From an uncultured Tateyamaria sp. (GTDB lineage Bacteria > Pseudomonadota > Alphaproteobacteria > Rhodobacterales > Rhodobacteraceae): a DNA stretch of 64,000 bases. Within the stretch, counting starts at the first letter, position 1, and each line of letters begins with the position of its first letter. The notes under the pieces were generated by a model. That model had not been told where the DNA came from and did no database searches. It saw only the letters and a list, made by a program, of their open reading frames with translations. Positions 22,267 through 31,985 of the stretch are shown piece after piece. The DNA lies in contig NZ_CANNDS010000002.1 in assembly GCF_947503415.1 (NCBI RefSeq), positions 434,001 to 498,000 on the forward strand, in the 5' to 3' direction. Position numbers and translations under genes: made by a program.

Positions 22267-22296
22267 CTAGGTGCCTCCCCCGCCATTCACGCATAA

Positions 22297-22314
22297 ATTG
22301 AACGCATGTTCAAT
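22297..22314. promoter_or_regulatory. Candidate operator upstream of liu operon
   Basis: Inverted repeat ATTGAAC-GCAT-GTTCAAT about 30 nt upstream of the liuA start. Confidence 0.5.
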
Positions 22315-22348
22315 AATAGCGGGGAAGGTATTTGGTGTCGAGTCCCGC

Positions 22349-23083
22349 TCAGTGATCGACAAACTCGCGCAAACTCACACGGCCATCCCGATCCGTATCC
22401 AGCCATTCAACGATTTCCGGTGCCTCGGCAGCCCCTTGCATCCCAATGGCGGCTCGGCATTCTGCATTTATCTTGCCTTCGTCCACGCGATATGCAGCTG
22501 CCAGTTCCTCTACGGTGACGAACCCGCTGCTGTCTGTATCTGCCAGAATGAAATCATTCGCTCGATTGCGTTCATGCGCGGCGACGAACTCTTTCAGCGT
22601 CACGATGCCGTCGCCGTTGCCGTCGGCAAAATCTAAGTGGCCATCGGCCAAGACTTCGGGCGATGCGGACCACCTAACTTCCCATTGAGTGCCGAGGCAC
22701 GCGGTCGGGACATGCGCCTTTGCGATACGCCGTGTCATTTCACGCACCATTTCCGAGCGGTCCACGATCTTGTCCTGATTTACGTCCATGGACAGAAAGT
22801 TGCCCTTGAAATCAGTCCGGGCTTCGGCCCCGGCAAGTGATACCGCGATCAACACGAACGCGGTGATGGCTGCCGGCAGTCCGGCAATGGTGAATTTGCG
22901 CCACATGGGTGCCTCCTTGTTTACAAGTAGAGGCACGGCATCTTCGGCAATCAATCTGCGCAGCGCAGCACTCATGGATTCTCCACGTTGCGCCGCGCGG
23001 GCGGCGAAGGCGGATTTCTCACTGTGACTGACCCTGATCTCGAGCGTTTCAGACTTCTTTTCGGAGCGCATTGTCGATTCCAT
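22349..23083 (-). CDS. RHH-like N-terminus, TM segment and four EF-hands
   Basis: N-terminal ETLEIRVSHSEKSAFAARAAQRGESMSAALRRLIAED (RHH-like), one hydrophobic segment, EF loops DVNQDKIVDRSE, DGNGDGIVTLKE, DTDSSGFVTVEE, DTDRDGRVSLRE. Confidence 0.8.
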   Translation of the reverse strand: MESTMRSEKKSETLEIRVSHSEKSAFAARAAQRGESMSAALRRLIAEDAVPLLVNKEAPMWRKFTIAGLPAAITAFVLIAVSLAGAEARTDFKGNFLSMDVNQDKIVDRSEMVREMTRRIAKAHVPTACLGTQWEVRWSASPEVLADGHLDFADGNGDGIVTLKEFVAAHERNRANDFILADTDSSGFVTVEELAAAYRVDEGKINAECRAAIGMQGAAEAPEIVEWLDTDRDGRVSLREFVDH

Positions 23084-23208
23084 GCTGGGATGTCGTGCTG
23101 CTTGCAACGAGCGCAAATTGTAGCCGAAATGCTATCACTGACGCGCCCGGACGCACGCAGTTTCGTGTCCGGACACCAGATTTGCGCGAAGGATTGCCCG
23201 TGAACTGC

Positions 23209-24408
23209 CTAGGCCGACATGCGGTTGTGCGCGCGCGAAACCTCATCCCGGATGATCCGCGCAATCAGTGCGCAATCATCAATATTGAACGTGAGCGGCA
23301 CCCGCATGTCCACGATCCCAGCGAGGACCCGGTCGCTTGCTGCCATCGGCTTGGACGGCGCATAGCGCCAGCTGTCATAGCGGCTGGTGAATGCCACCGG
23401 TTCGGGCGCGCCGAACCATTTCAGTTCGACCCCGCGTGCCGCGCAGCGCGAAATCACGTCGCGAATGGCGGATGCCGCCCAGTCCAGCAGCAGAAACTGA
23501 ATAGAGGAGCCGACGATGGTTTCTTTCGCCGGACGATCAATCACCGTCAGGCCGGGTGTGTCCCGCAACCCATCCTCCAGCGTCGTGTACCGGTCGTTCC
23601 AGCGTCGGCACTGCGCGGCAAGGTCCGCAACTTGCGGGCGCAGAATCGCCGCGCGCAAGTTGTCCATACGGCCTGAGATATTGGGCGTGTCGTACTTGAT
23701 ATCGTCAAACGCCTCTTTCGGAGGGGCCGCGAGGTGACGTTCAAACAGCATGTAGCTGCCGGACAGCATGACCGCCTTGGCCGCAAGATGCGGATCGTCG
23801 GTGACCAGAAAGCCGCCCTCGCCCGAGTTGACATGTTTGTAGGTTTGGCACGAATAGCATCCGATCGCGCCATGCCTCCCTGACGGCACACCGTTCCATG
23901 CAGCCCCCATGGTATGGGCACAATCCTCAACCACCTTCACGCCCGCGGCGTCACACATCGCCATCAACCGATCCATGTCACAGATGTGCCCGCGCATATG
24001 GCTCAGCAGCAGAACACGCGCCTCGCCCAACTTGCCCTCCAGATCGTCCAGATCAATGGTCAGGCTTTCGGTCACGCCGACAAAGACAGGCACCGCGCCC
24101 AGCGACGCAATTGCCCCCGGTACAGGGGCCAATGTGAAGGCATTCGACAGGACCTTGTCACCTGCCTTTACCCCCAAGGCGCGCAAAGCCGTTGCCATCG
24201 CATAACCACCCGACGCCACGGCCAGGCAGTATTGCGACCCGACATATTCCGCGAATTCCTGTTCCAGCAGCGCCGTCTCAGACACTTCGTCCGGTGCCGT
24301 GTTGTAGCGGTGCAGACGACCATGCCGCATCACGGCGATGGCGGCTTCGATCCCAGCTTCGGGAATGGCTTCTTGCTGGGTGAAAGTACCGGTGAAACGC
24401 TCTGTCAT
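23209..24408 (-). CDS. DegT/DnrJ/EryC1/StrS family aminotransferase
   Basis: 399 aa; VEDCAHTMGAAWNG, CYSCQTYKHVNSGEGGFLVTDD (PLP lysine motif). Confidence 0.9.
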   Translation of the reverse strand: MTERFTGTFTQQEAIPEAGIEAAIAVMRHGRLHRYNTAPDEVSETALLEQEFAEYVGSQYCLAVASGGYAMATALRALGVKAGDKVLSNAFTLAPVPGAIASLGAVPVFVGVTESLTIDLDDLEGKLGEARVLLLSHMRGHICDMDRLMAMCDAAGVKVVEDCAHTMGAAWNGVPSGRHGAIGCYSCQTYKHVNSGEGGFLVTDDPHLAAKAVMLSGSYMLFERHLAAPPKEAFDDIKYDTPNISGRMDNLRAAILRPQVADLAAQCRRWNDRYTTLEDGLRDTPGLTVIDRPAKETIVGSSIQFLLLDWAASAIRDVISRCAARGVELKWFGAPEPVAFTSRYDSWRYAPSKPMAASDRVLAGIVDMRVPLTFNIDDCALIARIIRDEVSRAHNRMSA

Positions 24409-24486
24409 GGGCTGTTTGTGGGATGCGCCACCAACAGCGTCAAGATGTGCGGGCTTTATTTCAGGTTCTGAAACTGCGGCTGATGG

Positions 24487-25152
24487 TTATGCAAGCGGGC
24501 ACAGCGCTGCAACAACCATGGGCAGGGCCGCGAAATCATCCAGAAGTGCCTCGGGCTCCAGGGCGGCCATATCCTCTCCGGACGGGCCAAAGGTCACGAG
24601 GATCGATGGCACACCTGCGGCCCGCGCCGTGTTGCGGTCGGTGTCGCTGTCGCCCACCAGCAGGCAGGTCTGCGCATCGACACCCAGCCGCCGGGTCGCC
24701 TCGAACAACGGTTCTGGGTCGGGCTTGCGGACGGGCAACGTATCGGCACCAACAAGGCTGCCAAAGGCATCCCGCACCCCAAGGTCCTGCATCAATTGTT
24801 CGGCCAGCCCTTCGGGTTTGTTGGTGCAGATGCCGATGGCATAGCCCTGATCCGACAGGGCACTGATCGCGTCCATGACACCCGGATACAATGTGGTCCG
24901 GCTGCTGATATCTGCGGCATAGGCTTCGAGCAGAACAGGATAATACCGATCTATCACGGCATCATCCATGCGCCCCATACGCGCCAGACCGGTCCGTAGC
25001 ATCATCCGTCCGCCGCGCAGCGCGACCCCGGCGTCGCCTGGCCCAAGCACATCGCCCAGACCCATGTCCTGAAAACAGTGGTTCGCTGCGGCCAGCAGAT
25101 CACCACTTGTATCCGCCAACGTACCGTCCAGATCGAAAATGACTGCTGCCAT
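24487..25152 (-). CDS. gph: HAD hydrolase, probable phosphoglycolate phosphatase
   Basis: MAAVIFDLDGTLADTSGDLLAAANHCF..., LLVGDSDTDRNTARAAGVPSILVTFG. Confidence 0.88.
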   Translation of the reverse strand: MAAVIFDLDGTLADTSGDLLAAANHCFQDMGLGDVLGPGDAGVALRGGRMMLRTGLARMGRMDDAVIDRYYPVLLEAYAADISSRTTLYPGVMDAISALSDQGYAIGICTNKPEGLAEQLMQDLGVRDAFGSLVGADTLPVRKPDPEPLFEATRRLGVDAQTCLLVGDSDTDRNTARAAGVPSILVTFGPSGEDMAALEPEALLDDFAALPMVVAALCPLA

Positions 25153-25281
25153 ACTGTGCCCTCTCCGGCGGATGCCCGCCTGTTCCTGTTGCAAGCCGAA
25201 ATCTTCTTTGATGGCCCGCATGCTTGCGCCTTAGCGCCCAGCGGATAAACAGGGCCAAGCAAAAAGACAAAGAGAATAAGA

Positions 25282-26637
25282 ATGAGCGTCGCATTGATCA
25301 TCCTGGCCGCGGGCAAAGGCACACGGATGAATTCGGACCTGCCCAAGGTTCTTCACCCCATCGCAGGCGCACCGATGCTGCACCATGCGCTTAACGCGGC
25401 GTCAGTGCTGGAACCTGCCCATACAATTGTTGTGGCGGGCCATGGCAGCGAACAGGTCCATGCGTCGGCGCACGCCTTCGATCAGGCCGTCGATGTGGTC
25501 CTTCAGGAAGAGCAGCTTGGCACCGGCCATGCCGTGAACCAGGCCCGCAACGCACTGGCAGGGTTCAACGGTGACGTCGTCGTTCTGTTTGGCGATACGC
25601 CGTTCCTGCAGCCCGACACTCTGATCCGAATGATTGAGGCACGGCGCAAGCATGATGTGGTTGTTCTGGGCTTTGACATTGCCGAGGTGCAACCGCGCTA
25701 CGGTCGGCTGGTGATGGACGGCGATCAGCTGGTCAAGATCGTCGAATACAAGGACGCCACCGAAGAAGAGCGTGCCATTCGCTTCACCAATAGCGGCTTG
25801 ATGGCTTGCGACGCCGAAACGCTGTTCAGCCTGCTGTCAGAGGTCACCAACGACAATGCGTCAGGCGAATATTACCTGACAGCGGTGCCGGAACTTGCGA
25901 CGGCACGGGGATTGAGCGTCACAGCGGTCAAATGCGATGAGGCCGAGACATTGGGTGTGGATTCGCGCACCGATCTGGCCGGTGCCGACGCGATCTTTCA
26001 AAGCCGAGCGCGCGCGGAGCTTCTGGACAATGGCGTGACCATGATGGCGCCCGATACGGTTTACGTTTCCTTTGACACGGTGGTGGGCCGCGATGCGCTG
26101 ATCGAACCCAACGTGGTCTTTGGCCCCGGCGTCACGGTCGAAAGCGGCGCCACAATCCGCGCGTTCTCGCACCTCGAAGGGTGCCACGTGTCGCGCGGAG
26201 CCATCGTCGGCCCCTATGCCCGCCTACGCCCGGGAACTGAATTGGCCGAAGACGTGCGGATCGGCAACTTTGTCGAGGTCAAGAACGCAACCCTCGCCAC
26301 CGGGGCCAAGGTCAACCACCTGTCCTATATCGGCGATGCATCGGTCGGAGAGGCCAGCAATATCGGCGCGGGCACGATCACCTGCAACTACGACGGCGTG
26401 ATGAAGCACCGGACCGAGATTGGTGCGCGCGCCTTCATCGGATCAAACACCATGCTGGTGGCCCCGGTATCCGTCGGAAACGAAGCGATGACCGGTTCCG
26501 GGTCTGTCATCACGTCCGATGTGGATGACGGCGCTCTTGCGATTGCCCGTGCCCCGCAGGTTGAAAAACCGGGCATGGCCCGCAAGCTCATAGATATGTT
26601 GAAGGCCAAAAAGGCCCGTCAAAGCAGAGGCAGTTAA
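25282..26637 (+). CDS. glmU: Bifunctional N-acetylglucosamine-1-phosphate uridyltransferase/glucosamine-1-phosphate acetyltransferase
   Basis: LAAGKGTRMNSDLPKVLHPIAG, hexapeptide repeats, CNYDGVMKHRTEIG. Confidence 0.98.
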   Translation: MSVALIILAAGKGTRMNSDLPKVLHPIAGAPMLHHALNAASVLEPAHTIVVAGHGSEQVHASAHAFDQAVDVVLQEEQLGTGHAVNQARNALAGFNGDVVVLFGDTPFLQPDTLIRMIEARRKHDVVVLGFDIAEVQPRYGRLVMDGDQLVKIVEYKDATEEERAIRFTNSGLMACDAETLFSLLSEVTNDNASGEYYLTAVPELATARGLSVTAVKCDEAETLGVDSRTDLAGADAIFQSRARAELLDNGVTMMAPDTVYVSFDTVVGRDALIEPNVVFGPGVTVESGATIRAFSHLEGCHVSRGAIVGPYARLRPGTELAEDVRIGNFVEVKNATLATGAKVNHLSYIGDASVGEASNIGAGTITCNYDGVMKHRTEIGARAFIGSNTMLVAPVSVGNEAMTGSGSVITSDVDDGALAIARAPQVEKPGMARKLIDMLKAKKARQSRGS

Positions 26638-28458
26638 ATGTGTGGAATTGTTGGGGTTCTGGGCAACCACGAAGTGGCGCCCATTCTGGTGGAGGCGCTC
26701 AAACGGCTCGAATATCGCGGCTATGACAGTGCGGGCATTGCAACCATCAATGACGGCGTACTGGACCGGCGGAGGGCCTTGGGCAAGCTGGTCAACCTGA
26801 GCGACCGGTTGGTGCACGAGCCCCTCGCAGGCAAGGCCGGGATCGGCCACACCCGCTGGGCCACACACGGCGCCCCGACCGAAGGGAACGCCCACCCGCA
26901 CCGTGCCGGACCCGTGGCAGTGGTACATAACGGTATCATCGAAAACTTCCGCGATCTGCGCGCCGAATTGGCCGAGGCGGGCATTGGGTTTGAAACAGAC
27001 ACCGACACCGAAACCGTCGCCCTTCTGACACATCACCACATGATTCAGGGCATGACGCCCGTCGATGCCGCATTCAAGACCCTGGACCGGTTGGAGGGCG
27101 CCTTTGCACTGGCCTTTCTCTTTGACGGACAGGACGATCTGATCGTCGCCGCGCGCAAGGGCTCGCCGCTCGCCATCGGACATGGTGAGGGGGAGATGTT
27201 CGTGGGCTCGGATGCCATTGCCCTCGCCCCGCTGACCGACCGCATCACCTACCTCGAAGAAGGCGACCGCGCCGTGGTCACGCGGCAAGGCGCTGAAATT
27301 CGCGATACAAATGGCACCCTTGCCAATCGGGCCGTGCGCCAGATCCAGATTGATGCCGCCCGCGTCGACAAGGCCGGGCACAAGCACTTCATGGCCAAGG
27401 AAATCGCGGAACAGCCCAATGTACTGAACACAACGCTCGCGAACTATCTGGGCACTGACGGTGAAATCACGCTGCCCGATCCGGGCATCGATTTCACCAA
27501 AATCGACCGACTGACCATGGTCGCCTGTGGCACAGCATATTACGCCTGCCTCACAGCCAAGTACTGGTTCGAACAAGTGGCACGCTTGCCGGTTGAGGTC
27601 GATGTTGCCTCTGAATTCCGCTATCGCGAACCGCCCATCCCCGGCCGCACGCTGGCCCTGTTTGTCAGCCAATCGGGCGAGACGGCCGATACTCTCGCCG
27701 CCCTGCGCTATTGCGAGGGCAAGGCGGACAAGATCGTGTCCGTCATCAACGTTCCCGAAAGCTCCATCGCCCGCGAAAGCGATCTGGCCCTGCCGATCCA
27801 TGCAGGCGTTGAGGTCGGCGTCGCCTCGACCAAGGCGTTTACATGCCAGTTAACCGTCCTGTTGATGCTGGCCCTGCGTGCAGCGCGCGACCGCGGCGAG
27901 ATTGACACGGCAAGATTTGCCGACCATGTATCGGCCCTGCGCAGCCTGCCCGCGTTGATGACCCACGGCATCGACCGCAGCGCCGTCATGCAGCGCACCG
28001 CCCGCAAGTTGGCCGAAGCACGGGACATCCTGTTTCTTGGCCGCGGCGTCATGTATCCCCTGGCCCTCGAAGGCGCGCTTAAACTTAAAGAAATCAGCTA
28101 TATACACGCCGAAGCGTATGCATCAGGTGAGCTTAAGCACGGACCCATCGCGTTGATCGACAAACATGTTCCGGTCGTGGTCATGGCCCCCAAGGACGGG
28201 CTGTTCGACAAGACGGTGTCCAACATGCAAGAGGTCATGGCGCGCAAGGGCAAGGTGGTTCTGGTCTCCAACGCGGCTGGGATATCAGAGGCTGGCGATG
28301 GCGTCTGGGCCGAGATTGCGATGCCCGATTGCCCCGATATCGTGGCCCCGATCCTCTATGCCCTGCCCGCGCAGTTGCTCGCCTATCACACCGCCGTCGC
28401 CAAGGGCACGGACGTGGACCAGCCGCGCAACCTTGCCAAGTCCGTGACCGTGGAATGA
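26638..28458 (+). CDS. glmS: Glutamine-fructose-6-phosphate aminotransferase (isomerizing)
   Basis: MCGIVGVLGNHEVAPILVEALKRLEYRGYDSAGIA...; two SIS domains. Confidence 0.98.
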   Translation: MCGIVGVLGNHEVAPILVEALKRLEYRGYDSAGIATINDGVLDRRRALGKLVNLSDRLVHEPLAGKAGIGHTRWATHGAPTEGNAHPHRAGPVAVVHNGIIENFRDLRAELAEAGIGFETDTDTETVALLTHHHMIQGMTPVDAAFKTLDRLEGAFALAFLFDGQDDLIVAARKGSPLAIGHGEGEMFVGSDAIALAPLTDRITYLEEGDRAVVTRQGAEIRDTNGTLANRAVRQIQIDAARVDKAGHKHFMAKEIAEQPNVLNTTLANYLGTDGEITLPDPGIDFTKIDRLTMVACGTAYYACLTAKYWFEQVARLPVEVDVASEFRYREPPIPGRTLALFVSQSGETADTLAALRYCEGKADKIVSVINVPESSIARESDLALPIHAGVEVGVASTKAFTCQLTVLLMLALRAARDRGEIDTARFADHVSALRSLPALMTHGIDRSAVMQRTARKLAEARDILFLGRGVMYPLALEGALKLKEISYIHAEAYASGELKHGPIALIDKHVPVVVMAPKDGLFDKTVSNMQEVMARKGKVVLVSNAAGISEAGDGVWAEIAMPDCPDIVAPILYALPAQLLAYHTAVAKGTDVDQPRNLAKSVTVE

Positions 28459-29129
28459 CCCCCGAGGACGCACTTGAGCAGATCAAGGCGCACGCGGACG
28501 CAGAGCGCGCCAAGGGCGCCAAAGCCTATCACAAGTCGGACAGGCTGCATCTGGGGGTACCCAACCCGGCATTGAACGAGCTGGCCAAGACGTGGCGACA
28601 AACGCTGGACGTGCCCACGCGTGTCGCTCTTGCTGATGGCCTGTGGCAAACCGACATTTTCGAAGCCCGCGTCGCTGCCGCCAAACTGCTGACCCAAGCG
28701 CGTATCCGCCCTGACGACGACGTGTGGGCGTTGATCACGTCATGGGTCCCGAATTTCGACAGTTGGGCCATCGCCGATCACGCGTGTATGGCCGGACAAA
28801 AACGCCTTGTGGCGGATTCAACGCGCATCGAGCAGGTCGAAAGCTGGACGCGTTCCGACCACATGTGGACCCGCAGGGCTGCACTGGTCATTACACTTCC
28901 CTGGACCAAACAAAACGTCCCGAAACCAGATGAGATCGAAGTGCGTGAACGCGTGCTGGGTTGGGCGGCAACATATGTGCCGGACCACACCTGGTTCATC
29001 CAAAAGGCCATAGCATGGTGGGTGCGCGACCTGTCCAAGCACGACGCAGCCCGCGCTCAGGCATTTTTGCAAACGCACGCCGATCAAATGAAGCCGTTCG
29101 CGGCGAAAGAAGCGGGCAGATACCTTTGA
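28455..29129 (+). CDS. DNA alkylation repair protein (AlkD/HEAT-like family)
   Basis: 224 aa MTPEDALEQIKAHADAERAKGAKAYHKSDRLHLGVPNPALNELAKTWRQ...; ATGA overlap with glmS. Confidence 0.85.
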   Translation: MTPEDALEQIKAHADAERAKGAKAYHKSDRLHLGVPNPALNELAKTWRQTLDVPTRVALADGLWQTDIFEARVAAAKLLTQARIRPDDDVWALITSWVPNFDSWAIADHACMAGQKRLVADSTRIEQVESWTRSDHMWTRRAALVITLPWTKQNVPKPDEIEVRERVLGWAATYVPDHTWFIQKAIAWWVRDLSKHDAARAQAFLQTHADQMKPFAAKEAGRYL

Positions 29130-29151
29130 TCGCGCAGGCTTGAGCGATCAA

Positions 29152-29604
29152 TCAACCGGCAAACACATCAACTTCCGGCAACCCGGTGAGCGGTGCGCCC
29201 AAGGCCTGCATCGCCGCAAGAGACAAGCGGCTGCCAGCCGTATCCGGGCCATCAATCGGGATCAGAGTGACATCCACCGTCCGGTTGGTATCGGGATAGT
29301 ACACACGTCCAGCCTGCTCTGCAGAGACAAGCGGCGTCTTGAGCCAAAGCCCCGGCTCGGCTGCATTGCCAAGGGAGGCGACGGTACGGCCCAGCGTGCC
29401 GGTCGAGAGCTCCGGTTCTGACGCCTCAAGTTCGGTGTCATCATCAAGTGGGGTGTCACCGTCAGTCTCAGACCCGGACCCTGCGTCATCAACCGGTTGC
29501 GCGACCGTTGTCGCCGGTCTGTCGCCACCTGCCCACTGGGGCACCATATCGCACGCCACCAATCCGAACCCGCATACACACAGCATAATCCAGCGCATCA
29601 CCAC
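29152..29604 (-). CDS. Putative lipoprotein
   Basis: 150 aa MVMRWIMLCVCGFGLVACDM... lipobox. Confidence 0.7.
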   Translation of the reverse strand: MVMRWIMLCVCGFGLVACDMVPQWAGGDRPATTVAQPVDDAGSGSETDGDTPLDDDTELEASEPELSTGTLGRTVASLGNAAEPGLWLKTPLVSAEQAGRVYYPDTNRTVDVTLIPIDGPDTAGSRLSLAAMQALGAPLTGLPEVDVFAG

Positions 29605-29674
29605 ACCTCACCTTTGACCATTTGTTACGCAAAGACCCTTGCAGGCTGCCCCTCGCATGCATACCACTTAACCT

Positions 29675-30682
29675 ATGACCGCACCATTGATCGACCCCTT
29701 CCAGCGCGCCATCACCTATCTGCGCGTCTCTGTCACCGACCGGTGCGATTTCCGCTGCGTCTATTGCATGTCGGAAAACATGACTTTCCTGCCGAAGAAA
29801 GAGCTTCTGACGCTGGAAGAGCTGGATCGCATGTGTTCGACCTTCGTGGGCCTCGGCGTCGAAAAGCTGCGCATCACAGGCGGTGAGCCGCTGGTGCGGC
29901 GGGACATCATGACCTTCTTCAACGGCATGGGACGGCATCTTGACGCGGGCACGCTCAAGGAACTGACGCTCACAACCAATGGCAGCCAACTCGAACGGTT
30001 TGCCAAGGATCTCTATGCCGCAGGCGTGCGCCGTGTGAATGTGTCGCTGGACACGCTGGACGAGACGAAGTTCGCTGACATCACACGCTGGGGCCGTCTG
30101 CCACAGGTGCTGCGCGGCATTGATGCCGCGCAGGCGGCGGGTCTGCGGATCAAGATCAACGCCGTGGCCCTCAAGGGCTTCAACGAAGACGAACTGCCCA
30201 CCATCACCCAGTGGTGCGCTGACCGCGACATGGACCTGACATGGATCGAGGTGATGCCCATGGGCGACATCGGCAACGAGGACCGGCTGGGTCAGTACTG
30301 GTCGCTCAAGGACGTGCGCGCCCGCTACGCTGACCACTACACCGTCACCGATCTGGCAGAACGCACCGGCGGCCCTGCCCGCTATGTAAGGCTGGAAGAA
30401 ACCGGTCAAAAGATCGGCTTCATCACCCCGCTCAGCCACAATTTCTGCGAAAGCTGCAACCGCGTGCGTCTGACGTGCACGGGCGAGATTTACATGTGCC
30501 TCGGGCAAGAGGACATGGCGGACCTGCGCGCCCCCTTGCGTGCGCACCCGGATGACAATGCACCGCTGGAAGACGCCATTCGCGCCGCCATCCTGCTCAA
30601 GCCCAAGGGCCACGACTTCGACTATTCGCGCCAACGGCTGGACGGGCAGATGCCACGGCACATGAGCCACACAGGCGGCTAG
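29675..30682 (+). CDS. moaA: GTP 3',8-cyclase
   Basis: Radical [24 protein letters not shown]-terminal [14 protein letters not shown]; ends GG. Confidence 0.97.
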   Translation: MTAPLIDPFQRAITYLRVSVTDRCDFRCVYCMSENMTFLPKKELLTLEELDRMCSTFVGLGVEKLRITGGEPLVRRDIMTFFNGMGRHLDAGTLKELTLTTNGSQLERFAKDLYAAGVRRVNVSLDTLDETKFADITRWGRLPQVLRGIDAAQAAGLRIKINAVALKGFNEDELPTITQWCADRDMDLTWIEVMPMGDIGNEDRLGQYWSLKDVRARYADHYTVTDLAERTGGPARYVRLEETGQKIGFITPLSHNFCESCNRVRLTCTGEIYMCLGQEDMADLRAPLRAHPDDNAPLEDAIRAAILLKPKGHDFDYSRQRLDGQMPRHMSHTGG

Positions 30683-30689
30683 GCACATC

Positions 30690-31985
30690 ATGCGGCCCAC
30701 GGCCCTGTTTCGGCTCTACCGCGCGCTCAGCGCGGTTGCCTTGCCCTTTGCAGCGCGATCAGCGGTCAACAAGCTGCGCAAGTCAGACGTGTCGGCGCAC
30801 CGCGCACATGAGCGTCTGGGTCATGCCACCATTGATCGCCCGCTTGGTCCGCTGATCTGGTTTCACGGTGCCTCTGTCGGTGAGGCGAAATCCGTTCTAC
30901 CCCTATTGTCCCGCATCCGCGACGTAGCACCCGATATTCAGGTGCTGCTGACGTCTGGCACCGCCACGTCGGCCGAAGCCGTTGCGCCCCGCTTGCCGGA
31001 CAGGGCCGTGCATCAGTACAGCCCACTTGATGGCACAGGCCCCCTTGACCGCTTTCTGGATCATTGGCGGCCGGATCTGTGTGTGCTGGTGGAATCAGAG
31101 CTATGGCCCAACCTGCTCGATATTTGCGCCAAACGTGACGTGCCTGTTGCGTTGCTCAATGCCAGATTGTCGGATCGCAGCGCGGACGGGTGGAAGAAGT
31201 TTGCATCCACCGCGGCCTATGTCCTGCGTGGGATCATCTGGGCCCACTGTCAGGACCGGCGCAGCCGTGATCACCTCCGCGACATGGGCTTGGCCGAAGC
31301 AGAGCAAGGGACCAATCTGAAATCTATCCAAAGCGCGCCGCAGGTGACCCCTCAGGCGCTGGACGCCGCACATAATGCCCTCGGAGGTCGGCCCGTATGG
31401 GTTGCTGCATCAACACACCCCGGAGAGGAAGAACAGGTGCTGGCAGCCCACAAGACACTGCTTGCGACCCATCCCAACCTGGCCCTGATCCTTGTGCCGC
31501 GCCACCCGGAACGTGCCCAAGACATCCTGTCACTGATCAAAGACGCACGCCTAAGCGTTGACCAGCGCAGCGTTGGGGCTGATCTGGGGGATGGCGCGCA
31601 GGTCTATCTTGCCGACACAATGGGCGAAACGGACCTGTGGTACGCATTGAGCCCAATCGTGTTTCTCGGTGGATCTTTCACCGGCGTTGGGGGGCATACA
31701 CCCTTCGAACCGGCGGCGGCGCACACCGCCATCCTGCACGGGCCCAAATACGCCAATTTCGCCGAAGCCTACGCCGCCTTTCGATTGAAGGACGCGAGCG
31801 TACAGGTTGAAGATGCCAATGATCTCGCAGCGGAAGTCGACACATTGCTCACGCACCCAAGTCGCGCCGCACAGCTTGCCGCGCACGCCCGTCCCCTTGC
31901 CCCGACCGGCACCGACGCGTTGGACCAGATCGCGCAGCGCCTCTTTTCGTTGATGGACGGTCAGGCTATGGACCCGCATGCCTGA
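30690..31985 (+). CDS. waaA: 3-deoxy-D-manno-octulosonic acid transferase
   Basis: FHGASVGEAKSVLPLL, VLVESELWPNLL, FLGGSFTGVGGHTPFEPAA. Confidence 0.94.
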   Translation: MRPTALFRLYRALSAVALPFAARSAVNKLRKSDVSAHRAHERLGHATIDRPLGPLIWFHGASVGEAKSVLPLLSRIRDVAPDIQVLLTSGTATSAEAVAPRLPDRAVHQYSPLDGTGPLDRFLDHWRPDLCVLVESELWPNLLDICAKRDVPVALLNARLSDRSADGWKKFASTAAYVLRGIIWAHCQDRRSRDHLRDMGLAEAEQGTNLKSIQSAPQVTPQALDAAHNALGGRPVWVAASTHPGEEEQVLAAHKTLLATHPNLALILVPRHPERAQDILSLIKDARLSVDQRSVGADLGDGAQVYLADTMGETDLWYALSPIVFLGGSFTGVGGHTPFEPAAAHTAILHGPKYANFAEAYAAFRLKDASVQVEDANDLAAEVDTLLTHPSRAAQLAAHARPLAPTGTDALDQIAQRLFSLMDGQAMDPHA

